Of a stretch of DNA of 64,000 nucleotides, positions 11,495 through 24,138 are shown one piece after another. Below the pieces are notes generated by a model, which was given only the letters and a program-made list of their open reading frames with translations, had not been told where the DNA came from and searched no databases. This DNA is from Schizochytrium sp. TIO01 (lineage: Eukaryota > Sar > Bigyra > Thraustochytrida > Thraustochytriidae). The position numbers and the translations under genes are program-made. The stretch lies in contig SMSO01000036.1 in assembly GCA_004764695.1 (NCBI GenBank), positions 702,001 through 766,000 of the forward strand, in the 5' to 3' direction. The stretch's first letter is position 1; every line of letters begins with the position of its first letter.

Positions 11495-14202
11495 CGCACA
11501 AAGAAGCAAACAACTCCTTTCGAAGTGCGCCAAACAAAACTCTAGAGGCATGATCGGATACCTTCAAGCACGGGAAAGAGGAAGAGGGAACGCCATTGAT
11601 CAAGATCTCGCGCTTTTCTTCTTCCAGTCGCCAAATAAACCTTGGCAGCAGGGAAGGGAAAGATCAAGCCAAGTGGCAAACATCACGACAAGATTCAAGG
11701 CCCGCGGAGTAAATCTAACAATAAGATAGGCGGCATTCTGATAGGTTTCAGAGAGCTTAGAAGCATGGTTTTCTAAAATTGTAAAATATTCACTACAAGC
11801 ATCAGTTTCGTGCGTCTATTGAGATGGCGATATTCACTGCATAGTTCCGTTTCTTTGGCCTTGGAAATAAGATCTAGCAAAGTATACATGCATGGGTGTT
11901 AACGTCTAAGTGAAGGGATCCGCTTGCGGAATGCATTGTGAGCTGTCATGTATTACTTTCAATCAGGAGGAGCGACGGTACCATATTCTTTTCGCCGGAA
12001 AGGGCTATACAGATGAGGTCAAAGATTTTAACAGTAGTTTCCTTTTTAAAAGCTTTACCTCACTCCTAAGTGAAGTCGCCCCAGGTGTGACAGTAAAGCA
12101 GTTGAGTCTAATACTTGGCGCCATGGATCTTTGCTTGTTCCAGCATTAAGTTTGCATATTCGCTCTGAAGAACTCACTCATTGATATGATGGAATGAATC
12201 CAATTATTTTGTGTGCACACGCATCGCAGATGCAAAGTAAACGAAAACATTACTCAAAGAACCAAAGTACGTCATCATTCAAAAGGGGTAAAACAGAATA
12301 AGCTAACAAAGCGTCTACGCTCCTTGTTTGACTTTCTGCGCTGAGATTTTAAAACTTGACAAAAGTAGAAAACTGTCGTAGATTAATCAACTCAACTCCT
12401 CAAACTAATCTCCGAATGTTCACATCAGAAACAAAACTCCAGCCAATCTGCTCTAGCTTTCCATTAGAACCACGGCCAAGTCAGCGCAAGCATGTGTTGG
12501 CGCGCGCCGACTCAATTGCCTGAATGAAGAGATCATCGTCACCAAACAGCCACATAAGCAGCCAGCCAGCCAGCCAGCCGGTGAGTCAGCCCACCGCTAA
12601 TATTCTTTCAACAGAGAGCACGCTCCCAGTTTACTCAAGGCCACGGCCTTGACCTTCACCACCCACTTAAGATTGGACAGAACATCCTGAGCATTGCATT
12701 GTCATGTTATTTATAAAGAACAGAAAATCGGCTGAAAAACAAACGTAAATTGAAGCATCCTGTAAAACATCTTCCTTCTGTAAAATTAACGCGTACCCTG
12801 GCGACAGTCTGTTTACCGATTTAGTTGTACGCGATCACCATGCAAGCGCACGAGCAAAGTTGTTTCTTTAATTTGTTTTTTTCAAAGTTCGTTCGACTTT
12901 TTAGATAACAAAATATATTAACACAGCTTGGAGATGACAACACCATTCCCAATCTCTCTAACAAAACAAAATAGCAAGGTCTGGCTGCTGCCAAGAGTGC
13001 CAACTTGCCAAGTACGATCAGAGTTAATCCGCGGCCGTGGAAGATAGGTGGCCGCTCGTCAAAGTTTCAGACTTCCTCGATACACCACGCCCTCCACCTT
13101 GAACTTGATGTTAGTTGCGGCCGACGGAATGGCCGACAGAATGGCCGACTCGCTCGTCATCTCAGTACTTCAACTAGCTCACCAGCCAAACAGCCCGTAA
13201 TTTACTATCACTGGCCACGGACAACCGTAGACCACCTCTCCTCGCCTGGCGATCTATTATCTATAGAGTTCAATCTCGATTGCCACTTCTCAAAGTTATT
13301 CACCGCTGTTGCACGACTTCCTAGGAGCGCCCCGCTCGAGCATGAAACTCAGTTGCGCCGCCTTCTGTGGGGAGGTGTGTACTGGCGACAATCACTACTA
13401 CGGTTTACAGTATGAGGACGATGTCTGAAAGCCCAAGAAGTGTAAACTCCCTGTCTTAGCAATGGTGGAATCTAAAGATGAGAGTTGAAGGCGCAGAAGA
13501 TGGAGGATGATAGATAAGAAGCGAACCGAGGAACCAAGAGAGCGACGCGGGCCTCAAGAGGGCGCTGAGCTGGCTACTGCGCTCACAAGGAACGCCGCAT
13601 ATGCTAGCTCTGTGGGAATCGGGAGGGTGAGGCAAGCGAACCCTCTGCCATTTCGCAGTCCTGTACTTGAAGTCTTCTCACTTTCTTGCTGTCCTTTTCA
13701 GGAATTTGTTGTGACGAGTATTTGCAAGAGCACTATTACGCTCTAGCTAGAGAGGCAGCTAGCGATTAGCTTGAATTTTGGTAACTAACTATATATCTAG
13801 GCAGGGAGGTACCTAGGAAGGTACCTGCTAACTGAGTGATGTCTTGGCGCACTGTGACTCGTCGTCAGATAATATCTTTTAGCAACTTCGGTAAAAGCTC
13901 AAGCCATAACCAATTACTCTGACTTTTGGGTGACAAAGATAATCCTGCGCTCGCAGCGAAAACGATGATGTATGTTTCCTTCATGTCTTTGAAGTTCGTT
14001 CATGAGCCATGAACGAGTCACAGACTCACCGATGTCCTGGAATGAGTGGGAAGAGCCAGGTAGAGAGAGGTCTGTGGGCCTCCGTTTTGGCCTTGATTTT
14101 CCCAGTCCGTCAGCGCCGATTTGGTTGTTTGTGCGAAACCTTCGTTCTGCCTCATGCACGCACCCGAAGAAAGAGAACTTGCACTGCAGCTTGTTGGTTT
14201 GA

Positions 14203-14583
14203 TTTTTTTTTTTTGTTTGTTTGTTTATTTGCTTATTTGTTTGTTTGTGTATTTGTTTATTTGCTTATTTGTTTGTTTGTGTATTTGCGTATTTGCTTAT
14301 TTAATTGTTTATTTGCTTATTTGCTTATTTAATTGTTTATTTGCTTAGTTGCTTATTTATTTGCTTATTTAATTGTTTATTTGTTTGGTTGCATAATTGC
14401 ATAATTACTTATTTGCTTATTTGCTTATTTGCTTATTTGCTTATTTGCTTATTTGCTTATTTGCTTATTTGCTTATTTAATTGTTTATTTGCTTATTTGC
14501 TTATTTGTTTGCTTATTTGTTTGCTTATTTAATTGTTTACTTGTTTATTTGTTCATTTGCTTGTTTATTTGTTTGATTGATTA
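14203..14583. repeat. TTTG/TTTA/CTTA tetranucleotide satellite
   Basis: About 380 bases of interleaved TTTG, TTTA and CTTA units, giving local 8-base periods (TTTGCTTA) and longer blocks. It is the largest array in the window. Forward frames read Cys-Leu-Phe-Ala-Tyr-Leu-Leu-Ile repeats that mimic a membrane protein but are only translated repeat. Confidence 0.95.
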
Positions 14584-15095
14584 ATCATGTATTTATTTGC
14601 CCAAAAGATCGTCAACTTTATATTCGGAACCCATACTTTAGCAAACCATACTTGCCATTGGCAGCCAGGATTACGACGATGGTATAAAGAAAGAAAGTCC
14701 AGGCGGCGCTTACTTTCCGATGGCGAGGTTGGTCGACGGTCGATTTCGGCAGAGTTTCGATGCTTTCGTCACCGTGGAGCACGCATCCTCTCGAGGCCGC
14801 CCGCTGCTGGATCTATAAAATCTTTCCTCTGGTCGGCGCTATCGCCGATAGCTATGAATTCCGGAGCTGCTCGTGCGAGCGAGGCGGCCGCAGCCAGGAA
14901 ATCCGTGGACCCCTGGCTTCGCAGAAGACGGATCTGAGCTGCTGCGGACAGGAAGAAAGCTCAGGCGGCCTCGAGCTTATTGGCCAGAGTAGTTCTCGCA
15001 ATCCAGGAGGGCTCGGGAAAGTCCTCGAGGACAGCGTCTTGAGGCCTCGGCACCTCTAGCAACAATCAAGATATTCAAAGATGCAGTGGGGCTCA

Positions 15096-15138
15096 AGGAT
15101 GATGATGATCATCATCATCATCGTGTTGTCATCATCGT

Positions 15139-15191
<53 letters not shown>
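15096..15191. repeat. GAT, then ATC, then CAG compound triplet repeat
   Basis: GAT units turn into the complementary ATC units through a GATCATC switch, making a hairpin-capable centre. A pure run of about ten CAG units follows. Frames on both strands read homopolymers (Ser, Ala, Asp), but no gene context is visible. Confidence 0.9.
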
Positions 15192-15193
<2 letters not shown>

Positions 15194-15338
15194 GGTGCCG
15201 TTCCCGAAGAACGTTGCTGCCATTTGCTGGGATGCCGGCATGGAAGAAGGAAAGCAGGAGGGGTTTCAAGACCGTTTGCGTACCCTGCAAACTACGTAAT
15301 TTCTGTGTATTTCTGGTCGGGAGGCATGGAATAAATGA

Positions 15339-15361
15339 ATGAATAAATAAATAAATAAATG
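15339..15361. repeat. (AAAT)n microsatellite
   Basis: AATG units change into AAAT, about five copies. Confidence 0.8.
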
Positions 15362-15620
15362 CTCATGGGAAAACGAGGCCCCCGAATGAAGTTAAGCTCA
15401 TCGAGTGTCCCTGCGATGGGGTAGCAGCGAGTGCAGATCAATTGTTTTGCATGCTGAATGAAAGCAGGAAATCAAAAGACAGCCTTGCCAAATTGAACTA
15501 GGCCTACGAAACACTCGGCGTGCCAAAGGTAAGCAGGTGTAGGTACCTATGAACTTTTTAAAACTTTCTTTGAAATATACTGCTAGGTAGGTATAACAGA
15601 TGTCATAGTCTTAGTCTTTT

Positions 15621-15657
15621 ATTCATTCATTCTTTCTTTCTTTCTTTCTTTCTTCCT
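15621..15657. repeat. ATTC-TTTC compound repeat
   Basis: Two to three ATTC units followed by about six TTTC units. Confidence 0.85.
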
Positions 15658-18379
15658 TTTTCAAAAAAAATAACTAGTTGATAGTACCTGCCGCTGTTGC
15701 TTAAAGGGAAGCAACAGCATTAGAAGCATGTAAAGAGAAAAGTACTTGGACAAAATTTTGCACTCAGTATTGTATATAAATGCAAGAACAAAAAGTAGAT
15801 TCGGATGATTTTTTTAATTTAATATGCTTATCTGAGTATCGTATATTTATATCTTTATTTTAAAATGTTGCTATTATATATTATCTTTATCCTTATGGTA
15901 TGATTAGTATTTTTTAATTTATATATTTTTTAATGATCATACTATATAGATCAGAAGAAGAAAAGCTATTAAAGTATATAGTACATGGTAGAAAGTGATA
16001 TTCTTTTGCTATTCGTGCTGTGTCGTGCGCCACCGCTATGCAGAGAATACCCAAAAGGAGACTTGTCATGATTTTCTTTCGGTAAGACCTATTCCTGGAT
16101 AAATAAAATAAATATTAAACTTTGCTTTGACTATGGATGGCCCTTTCATTTTTCTTTCTTCCCTCCTGAACCAGTAGCACCTTACCTACCTTATCTTGTA
16201 AATATATAGAATCATTAAAGTGAACAAGTTCGAACAGTTGTATATAATTTTGCCCTGGAAATACAGATTATGTTAGGTACTCATAAAGCACTTGAGCAGT
16301 TTGCTTTGAAGAAAATAATAAATTGAAAAGGATTACTTTTTCTTGGATGAACAAGTGACACACAGTTTTTATTTGCCAAATGTAAATGAGATAACGAAAT
16401 GATGCTTATAATTATGTTTCTGTGAAAATATTTGCAGTGATTGTGACAACTTGAATCAACAGTTGGGAAGTAATTATAATGATCTCATCTCAGTGTCCTA
16501 GTTATAGGCTACTCCAAGAACCTCAAAAAAAAATATGAATACCAGCTTTATACACAACTGAACTCTAACTTCAAGTTGCAGACTTCGCCTATGTTTAATG
16601 ATTCCATTCAATCTTGGATTGACAGTACGATAGAGTACTGACACAAATGAATAAAATGGTCAATTTCTTGATATATACGAAGGGGAAAGTAGTATCACGG
16701 CCACCTCTATAATTTCAAAATATTCTCTTGCGATACGAGGCGCTCAGCATCAGCTTGAATGACAACAGCTCAGCCGGGAATCACCGTTAGAGCTCATCAT
16801 GATTAGGAAACTAATTATCTGGTGATGATGACTTCCATTAAAAAAAGTAGCAAAGTATCTTCAAAGCCTAAATATCGCTCTTTAGGCCTAGGCGAAGGAG
16901 GAAGATCACAGTAGTTACGTTTTCGCTTGAGATACTTTCTAAACCTAAAGTAACCTCTTGAATAGAACAAGATATTTAGAATCAAATGATGAAACTCTAC
17001 TTTTAATGAGCGTAAATGAATGGTTTTCTGCATCATTCGGACACAATAGGGTTGTAAACTAACCTGTTATTCTCTTCTCCCATCTTTCTCCTGCAATACT
17101 TACTATAACCATTACCCAAATATGCTCAGCATCACTCAGACAAAGTCTTTTTTAAGTTATTGATGTGCCTTCAAAGTGATCTTTTTACTCTGTCAACCAC
17201 CGTCCCGGAAATGTGGTTTTCAAGACTTCGCATGAAGACACGATAGAGTTTGGCAGGTCTAAGACTATACTTTATATTTTAAGGTGCTCATAACCCTGCA
17301 TCATCAATTCAAGCATCCGAGGACGTGGTTTTATGTGCTTTCTTTTTATAAAGATTAAAGGAAAGGCGGTACGCTTCAGCGAAGATACAGAACGTCCTTG
17401 CTGGCGCGAATGAGATATTTTAACAATACAAAGGTACGTGTAATTTGAAATTATCTATTCTAGGGAAACAAGAAAGAAAGAGGAATGACGGCCTCCCCAT
17501 AGTGATACTGTTATACATCACTAATACTCATCAAGAAATACGGTTGCCAACTGTGGTCCAGGTCTTTCAAGGGAAACAGGGCTATCCTTTTTCGGCATGA
17601 GCACTGCCAAGCAATATTGGCAAGTTCGTATCGTCCTCTATTGAATTGAATAAAGAGTAAGCCTTAGTCGCTTCGGCTGATACCATTCGAGGCTTCTATA
17701 GGACATCCATCAATAAGGGTTGCGTGGTACAATTAAAGCTATATCTACCTCTATATATAGACATGTAGTGACGGGTAGAATCTTAATAAGAAGTTGAACG
17801 GAAAAAGATAAATGGGACGTAGACCCACGGTCCAATAATCAACCTGCCCAACACTCTAACTATGAGGCGTTTGCAGCAGCAGAAGTCATGACACGAAGCC
17901 TCTGCAGTACTCTTCATAGGGCCACTATGATCACTAGTAGTTTGCAACACCAAAGGGATAATCCTCTGAAAGATGTTGCGACTCAAAGAAGCGAAGGTGT
18001 ACCCCCACTTTCGTATCCTTGAGATCTGCTTATTGGCTTTTTTTTGGCTTTTTTTCTTCCTTCTTGAAGACCTATAAGCATTTCATACTAAAAGCTTTCA
18101 AATTGAAGCAAGTTACATTGGTACTTTGTCGTGTGAGGCAACAGCGCCGTGTCAGTCCTCCATGCAACGATTGAACAATCCAAACTGTGAGCCAATCAAA
18201 TCTGATTGGCAAGCCAACAAAGAGAAGGTACACAGGCTAGCAACAGGTTATTGTAGAACAGCAGCAATTGAATCCCAACGCTTGAAATAACGTCAGAGCC
18301 TATTCAAATCAACAAGAGCAGTCTTGCCGTAGTAATCGTCTAATGAATAGAAAGAACTAGGTCAGTTCAATAGGTAAAT

Positions 18380-18386
<7 letters not shown>

Positions 18387-18440
<54 letters not shown>

Positions 18441-18441
18441 T
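18387..18441. repeat. (CAGA)n microsatellite
   Basis: About thirteen perfect CAGA units, then two CATA units. Confidence 0.95.
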
Positions 18442-21262
18442 ACATACAAACGGAGACCCAAATACGCAAATACGTAGATATGTAAATAGCCAAACTGTCT
18501 CTTATGAGCTGGAGATGTCTAGTTGATCTGGCTAAAGTGCAGCTGAATCTCTTTCCCATTTATAGATTTCACATAGCCTGTCTTTAGAATTGGACAAACC
18601 AATCAAATTGAGTTTTTTAGCGCTTATTTGCAAAATGACTCATTGAACCTCAGAGAAAAGCATTTTCAATTAAGGCTGGAAGGTTGCAAATCCTATACTG
18701 GAAAGTACCTTGCACCGGTTCTTCAGGCTTCAACTTCATGAGAATTAATAAATAATGAAAATAGACAAAATTCACAGACAATTCATGAGACATAAAAAGT
18801 GGTTCTATTCTCTGGGCCTCTCACACAGACAACTAGTCGATAATTTTGGCTCCGGCAAAATCGAACGAATGGGTATGTTCTTGAAAAGCTCCAATCAAGA
18901 GCTTTCGGTTGATTTGTCGAGTGTCAGCTTTGCAAACAGTCAGTGCATGAGACGGACCGAACAATGGACGAGGAAATCTACTTCCGCTAGTTTATTGTAA
19001 ACATATCAACATGAAGATTTTGAAGATATCTGTACCTAAATAGCTAATGTGAAAAACTCATAGTATCGGTGACCCACAGGTTCTTTAGCCTCAGTCCATC
19101 TCAACACGGCTTGCTTTTGCGCGGTCTAAAATCTCCTTTCTATAGTTGCATCATACAAAGAACAAGAAGCTTCAATTGGCCACAACAGCATGCTCGATTG
19201 CTACTATATTAAGTCTTTACCAATAACTCTAGAGCATGTGGAAGATTTAGAGTTGAAAGACCACGATCTTGCCCTGCAGAACTTATGGAAGGCTTTAATG
19301 GAAGATTCATTGAAAGAGAGTGTGCATGACCACACTTACTGACCTTCCAGCCTCATTTGCTTCAACAACTTCTAGTGTTGCACATAATGCTGTCAGGCCT
19401 TTCAGCCTGGTCCTCGTGAACTGAAATCTACCTACTTAAAGCTGCCCACAGGGAGACCAAGTGAGGGCCAGATGAAAGAAAAGGCCATAGAAGGTCTTTC
19501 ATCGGGTGTTGGAAGATGGAGCAATAACAGAGGTACTAGTAGCCTGGTAAGAGTGTAATTTGTTGATTAGGCTGATTGTGACAGTAAAGATTTCGGTGGG
19601 TAGGGGCTCATGTAAATAGAGGGAAGTAGCTCGAGTAAATGCTTTGATGGCCCTTGATTGTGAGGCCAAGTTGTTTTGGCGGGCTCCATAGCACGATAGC
19701 CCCGTACCTGCAAGACTGAGTACCTTCCTTCAGATTGCCAAGGATCTCAGCCACAGAAGAGTAGGCTTTCCATGAGCATATGGATATTTGCAATGTTTTG
19801 CTGGCATGCTTCAGAGGAACTGACCTCACATCCGGAATCCAGGAATAAAATTTGCAGCTTTTAAGTGCGAAAAACTTTGGTACTTTCCAGCCAGTAGGAT
19901 CAGAGCCATTTGGATTGCTCCATAAGGCTTTGAGTAGGCTCTTTCGTGGGCTAACAGCTCCAAATTAAGCTCCGCTCGGAGTTCTTTTTCTACACTCCGT
20001 GCTTCCGAGTAGTGAGAATAACTGTGGGGCCGCAGACCCGTAATTCAAGCTTTTAACAGGTGGAGTTGTGGAAAGCCCACTGAATCACTTTGGCAGCCAA
20101 CTACTCTACAACTACTTTGTTATATTAAAAGTAAAATAAGGAAGAGGTCTAGACCAGGTATCGGTCGAGGAGTTGTTCTACAGTTTTGGCTCTTATGACC
20201 ACAGGCTTGCTCGCGAAATCATGAGATATATCATGACGATATAATGCACAGGATAAAGGTTTTTGTTTACCTCTGGCAGTTTGCGATGTACGTCTACTTC
20301 TTTTTTCTTTTTCTGCTCAATAGTCGCCTTTATTTTGCTGCTTGAGTTTCTCGTAGTTGATGGGCCTTGCGCTGCATAATTGTTTGTCAAAAACTGTAGT
20401 TCAATTATGGTTCAACTAATATCAGTGAACCTGAACACGTACGTTTGTTTTTCTTATTGACAGTATACCTTTGTGTAGAAAGAGAATATTGTTCAAGAAT
20501 ATGAATTACCTTCTTGGCTTATTTATTGGATGAGTTGAATTTATTACCAAATCATAGACATGTTCAAAACACTTCACTAACGATAGATTGTGAATAGCGA
20601 GCCACGCACGCCGCAAGTTGCATAGCACCAAGCAGAGTCCTGAGCAGAGAATTTTCAGAGGGTTGCCTGCGCAAAGATTGTGGTCGGCGGCTGTGGCAAG
20701 CCAAAAGGTTTCGTATACGGCCTGGAATATTTAAGAGAACCTTCTTCTCGCTGATTCTCTAGAGTGGCTTCGGCTGCGAATATTCCGCTCTGTTTGATCG
20801 TGTAGATCTTTAACCCTATTTGTTATTGATGTTTCTTTATCTGAATGCAAGTCATCCGAATGCAAGTAAGAGCATACTATTGACGGTTGCTCCACTTCGA
20901 GCTCTCACGTTCTGGCGCAGAAATTAAGGATGACGAGCTTTAGTCGAGCCGTCGTAATAAGTCCAACTTTTTGTTGCGTGGAGGCTGGAGAAAGCAAGCA
21001 AGGAGGAAGGCGACGAGGCAGAACTTTTCATGGGGTACAAACAAACACTAAGACACCAAGACAGCCAGCCATACAGCCAGCTACACTAAGAACTGCACGG
21101 AGAGCGCTGCAGAACGAAAGAGGGAACAGGCAGTAGGAGGAAGAAACGCAGCACAGCTGGCATGGCTTTCCGCCCCGTGCTTTGATATAAGTGACTATCA
21201 AGGAAGCGAGGTAGAAAGAAGAAAGAGAAAGAGTGAGCCGCGAAAACATCATATGATATTGT

Positions 21263-21378
21263 CTTTCTTTTTTCTCTTTTCTTTTCTTTTGTTGAATATT
21301 TTTTGAGGTTAAAAAGAAAAAGAAAAAGAAAAAGAAAAGAGTAAAACCAAAAATAAAATAAAATAAAATAAAATAAAA
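21263..21378. repeat. Pyrimidine tract, AAAAAG tract and AAAAT run
   Basis: A CTTTT-rich tract (21,263-21,291) faces an AAAAAG-rich tract (21,311-21,340) across a spacer of about 20 bases, so the two can pair as a long imperfect hairpin. An (AAAAT)n run follows at 21,351-21,378. Confidence 0.75.
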
Positions 21379-21743
21379 ATGTTTCAACATTTTTATTATT
21401 TATTCATTCATTTTCTTTTTAAATATTTTATGCTATACATATTCAATCACTAAGAATAATAAATAAAATGAAATGATAGAAACGATTTCATTTTTCAAAT
21501 GATGTTGTTGTGGAATAGAGGTACTCCAATCCGGTACCTCCTTTTTAAAAGACCGCATTTTAAAGCTTTAAAAACTTATTTTTAAAAGGCTGCTCCTACG
21601 CCTTCCCGTCAGCTCTGCTTTTTATAAAATAAAGTATATGGTAAATGAAAAGGGATTGATTGCTCGAAAGAACAATCATTCATTAGTATATCGTGCCTCG
21701 ACCATCAGCCAATCTCCTGATTTGATAGAGTCCAGAGAAACAA

Positions 21744-21785
21744 ACAAGCAAGCAAGCAAGCAAGCAAGCAAGCGAGCGAGCGAGC
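21744..21785. repeat. (AAGC)n-(GAGC)n repeat
   Basis: About seven AAGC units and then four GAGC units. Confidence 0.9.
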
Positions 21786-22270
21786 TGATGATTTATCTCA
21801 AAGAAAGAAAGACTCCATTCACGGGCATCCTGGACGCGAACCAAAGTCCTCAACCTCGTGAGTTAAATCGGATCGTGCGAAGGCCAACTCGAAGAAGCAG
21901 GAGCACGCTTGTGAAGGCCGCCAATGCTCTTTCTTTCTTATCAGCCCTCAATTCACTCCCCTGAGCACACATGAAAATGAACAGACAGGTTGCGGCCTAG
22001 CAGTGCCTACCGCCTGCATAGGAGCAAGCAGCCAGTCAGCACTGTAAAGATAGATGCAAAGATAGAACGCACTGCTCGCTGCCTGCTAGCTGCCTGAAGG
22101 AGGGGAGCGAGCAAGCGAGCAAGCAGGGCACCGGAGCGGAGAAGAGAACCCTCATAGAGTCCGGGCGAACAGGCGCTTTGGCAAACCCAACCCAGACTTA
22201 AGCTTAAACTCAAGCTCAAGCCAAACTTCAACTCAGAAAGAACCACCTATCCTCGACACTCCTTCTGCGC

Positions 22271-22329
22271 TTTCTCTCTCTCTCTCTCTCTTTCTATCTA
22301 TCTATCTATCTATCTATCTGTCTATCTAT
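22271..22329. repeat. (CT)n-(CTAT)n compound repeat
   Basis: A CT dinucleotide run is followed by about eight CTAT units with one CTGT variant. Confidence 0.9.
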
Positions 22330-22612
22330 GTATTAATGTACCTATTTTTAGTTCATTATTATAAATTCAGGAAAGCAGCGTTTGAGCGGCCAGAACAGCG
22401 GTGCGGCGCTCCAGCGAGCAGCTGATTGGCGAGGCTCTCGCTCTGCCTCTGCGGGGACTGTGGCTGCAGGCACGCCCAGAGACATGCGGCCGGGGCAGTG
22501 CTGAATGAGTGAAGGCGAGTAAACACGGGTCAATGAAAGCGGGAATCAAGCAAGCAAGCGAGAACTGGTAGGCACTGCTACCCTACTCCTACATACCTCA
22601 CTAGGGCTCCAT

Positions 22613-22739
<127 letters not shown>

Positions 22740-23905
22740 GTTGGCACAGCTGTAAAGAGGGAAAAGCTGCACACAGATGGCCATGAGATCTATAGGTATG
22801 GCTCTTGCGGCTTACCGCGGAAGGGCCTCTTTGTACCGGAGTTGCTGTGTGCAGTTGAGCTCCTGAGAGGCAGTAGGGTGATGATGCAGTCTCCTTGAAC
22901 AAAGCTTTCAGGCGAATTGCAAAACGTGCGTCGAAATGCACGAGTTTCCATGGCCGAGGGCGTGAGACTACTGCTACCTATGTGAAGGCACCTGCGTAGC
23001 TATTATATTTTTATTTTTATTGTCATTTTTAGTGTTGTTTTTACTTTGCTGTATTTTTAATAAGGTCTAAGACTAATCATGTGCGGTATATTATAAATAA
23101 GATTACTTAATAAAAGTTAGTACCTTCATTGATATTATAGTATTAGGTACCTGCGTAGTAGTATGGTTTTCTATTAGCTACGACCGGGTCGAGCTTGACT
23201 GAATGCCGACAGGAGCTAATGGGGCTGCATTCATTTTCTTTGTTCTTTCTTTGTAGCTAACCGCTGCAACCAGAAAAAGCGTTAGGCGGTCTTCTGCACG
23301 GATCATCATGAGGTCCTGACTTTGAAGTTCATCTTGGTATTTACATATTTTTGCGATGAAAAGATATTCATTGCGTCGCTTCAATTGCACTGAGGTTTCA
23401 AGAGGGAAATCTTTCGATTCTTAGTTTCTCCCTTCAATTATTTTTTCTTTTCCTTTTCCTTTCTTTTCTCTGATGAAATACAAGTTTAGAATTGAAAAAG
23501 GTTTTCCCAGTATTTTCATTTTGCTTTTAAAGTTAGAAAAGGCAATTGAACTAGACTTTACCCAGAGACCTTCTAGCATCAGAGTAATGAGTGATTGTTC
23601 TGGCTGAATTTTTTTACACAACTTGCCAAGAGACTTGAAGTACGTCTCGGACTAGCAAGAGAGGTATCACTAACCACTAGCTATACTTTCGCCGTTGCTA
23701 TCCTACAACCGCTGTCTAATCTAAACGTCATCAGGTTTATTTGTAGGCCCTGGTACTTCGCTACTGCTGCTCTTCTCAAAATCAGTTTCCCTGAGGCACA
23801 AGAATTACTTTGGCACAACGAGTATCGATCGCAGCGGTACCTGCTACAAATAAGGAAGGATCAGAAAGAAGCAAAGCGCAAATAAAGCACTGTTGCTGAG
23901 CAAGG

Positions 23906-23935
23906 AAACAAACAAACAAACTAACTAACTAACTA
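23906..23935. repeat. (AAAC)n-(AACT)n compound repeat
   Basis: A small copy of the arrangement at 11,414: AAAC units followed by AACT units. Confidence 0.85.
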
Positions 23936-24109
23936 AAGAACGGCCAGGAGAACAGCTGTGGAAAAGAAGACACATGCCGCGCCCAGATACGTGAGATTTG
24001 GCAACGGAGGAGCAGCACTTACAATCTGCAGTCAGGATCGTACGTCGCCAGCTTGTAGCGCCCGAATTCCTGTGATTAGTGTGGTCTTTCTGCCATGCGA
24101 TCATCGCTT

Positions 24110-24138
24110 CATCATCATCATCATCATCATCATCATCT
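24110..24138. repeat. (ATC)n trinucleotide repeat
   Basis: About nine ATC units. Confidence 0.9.

Larger units (their letters stand above)
8600..15700. other. Gene desert, block B: microsatellite-rich
   Basis: No recognisable gene. It contains long tandem arrays (10,891; 11,414; 14,203; 15,096) separated by unique sequence. The open frames at 11,910-12,149 (79 aa) and 13,005-13,415 (136 aa) do not overlap arrays, but show no domain I recognise and have no convincing splice partners. A short local duplication of a 13-base GAATGGCCGAC unit lies at about 13,125-13,150. I do not call any CDS. Confidence 0.65.
15700..22000. other. Gene desert, block C: AT-rich, few repeats
   Basis: No recognisable gene. 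The texture differs from blocks A and B: long AT-rich unique stretches and only a few arrays (18,387; 21,311; 21,744). Two short stretches look somewhat protein-like but match nothing I know: 18,755-19,000 (81 aa) and 19,190-19,342 (50 aa, rich in Leu, Glu, Asp and His). Neither has supporting context, so neither is called as a gene. I looked for obvious transposon or retroelement motifs and saw none. Confidence 0.6.

Noticed and set aside
14009-14532. Leu/Phe/Cys-rich frames that look like multi-pass membrane proteins
   Set aside because: They are translations of the TTTG/TTTA/CTTA satellite with no non-repeat coding support.
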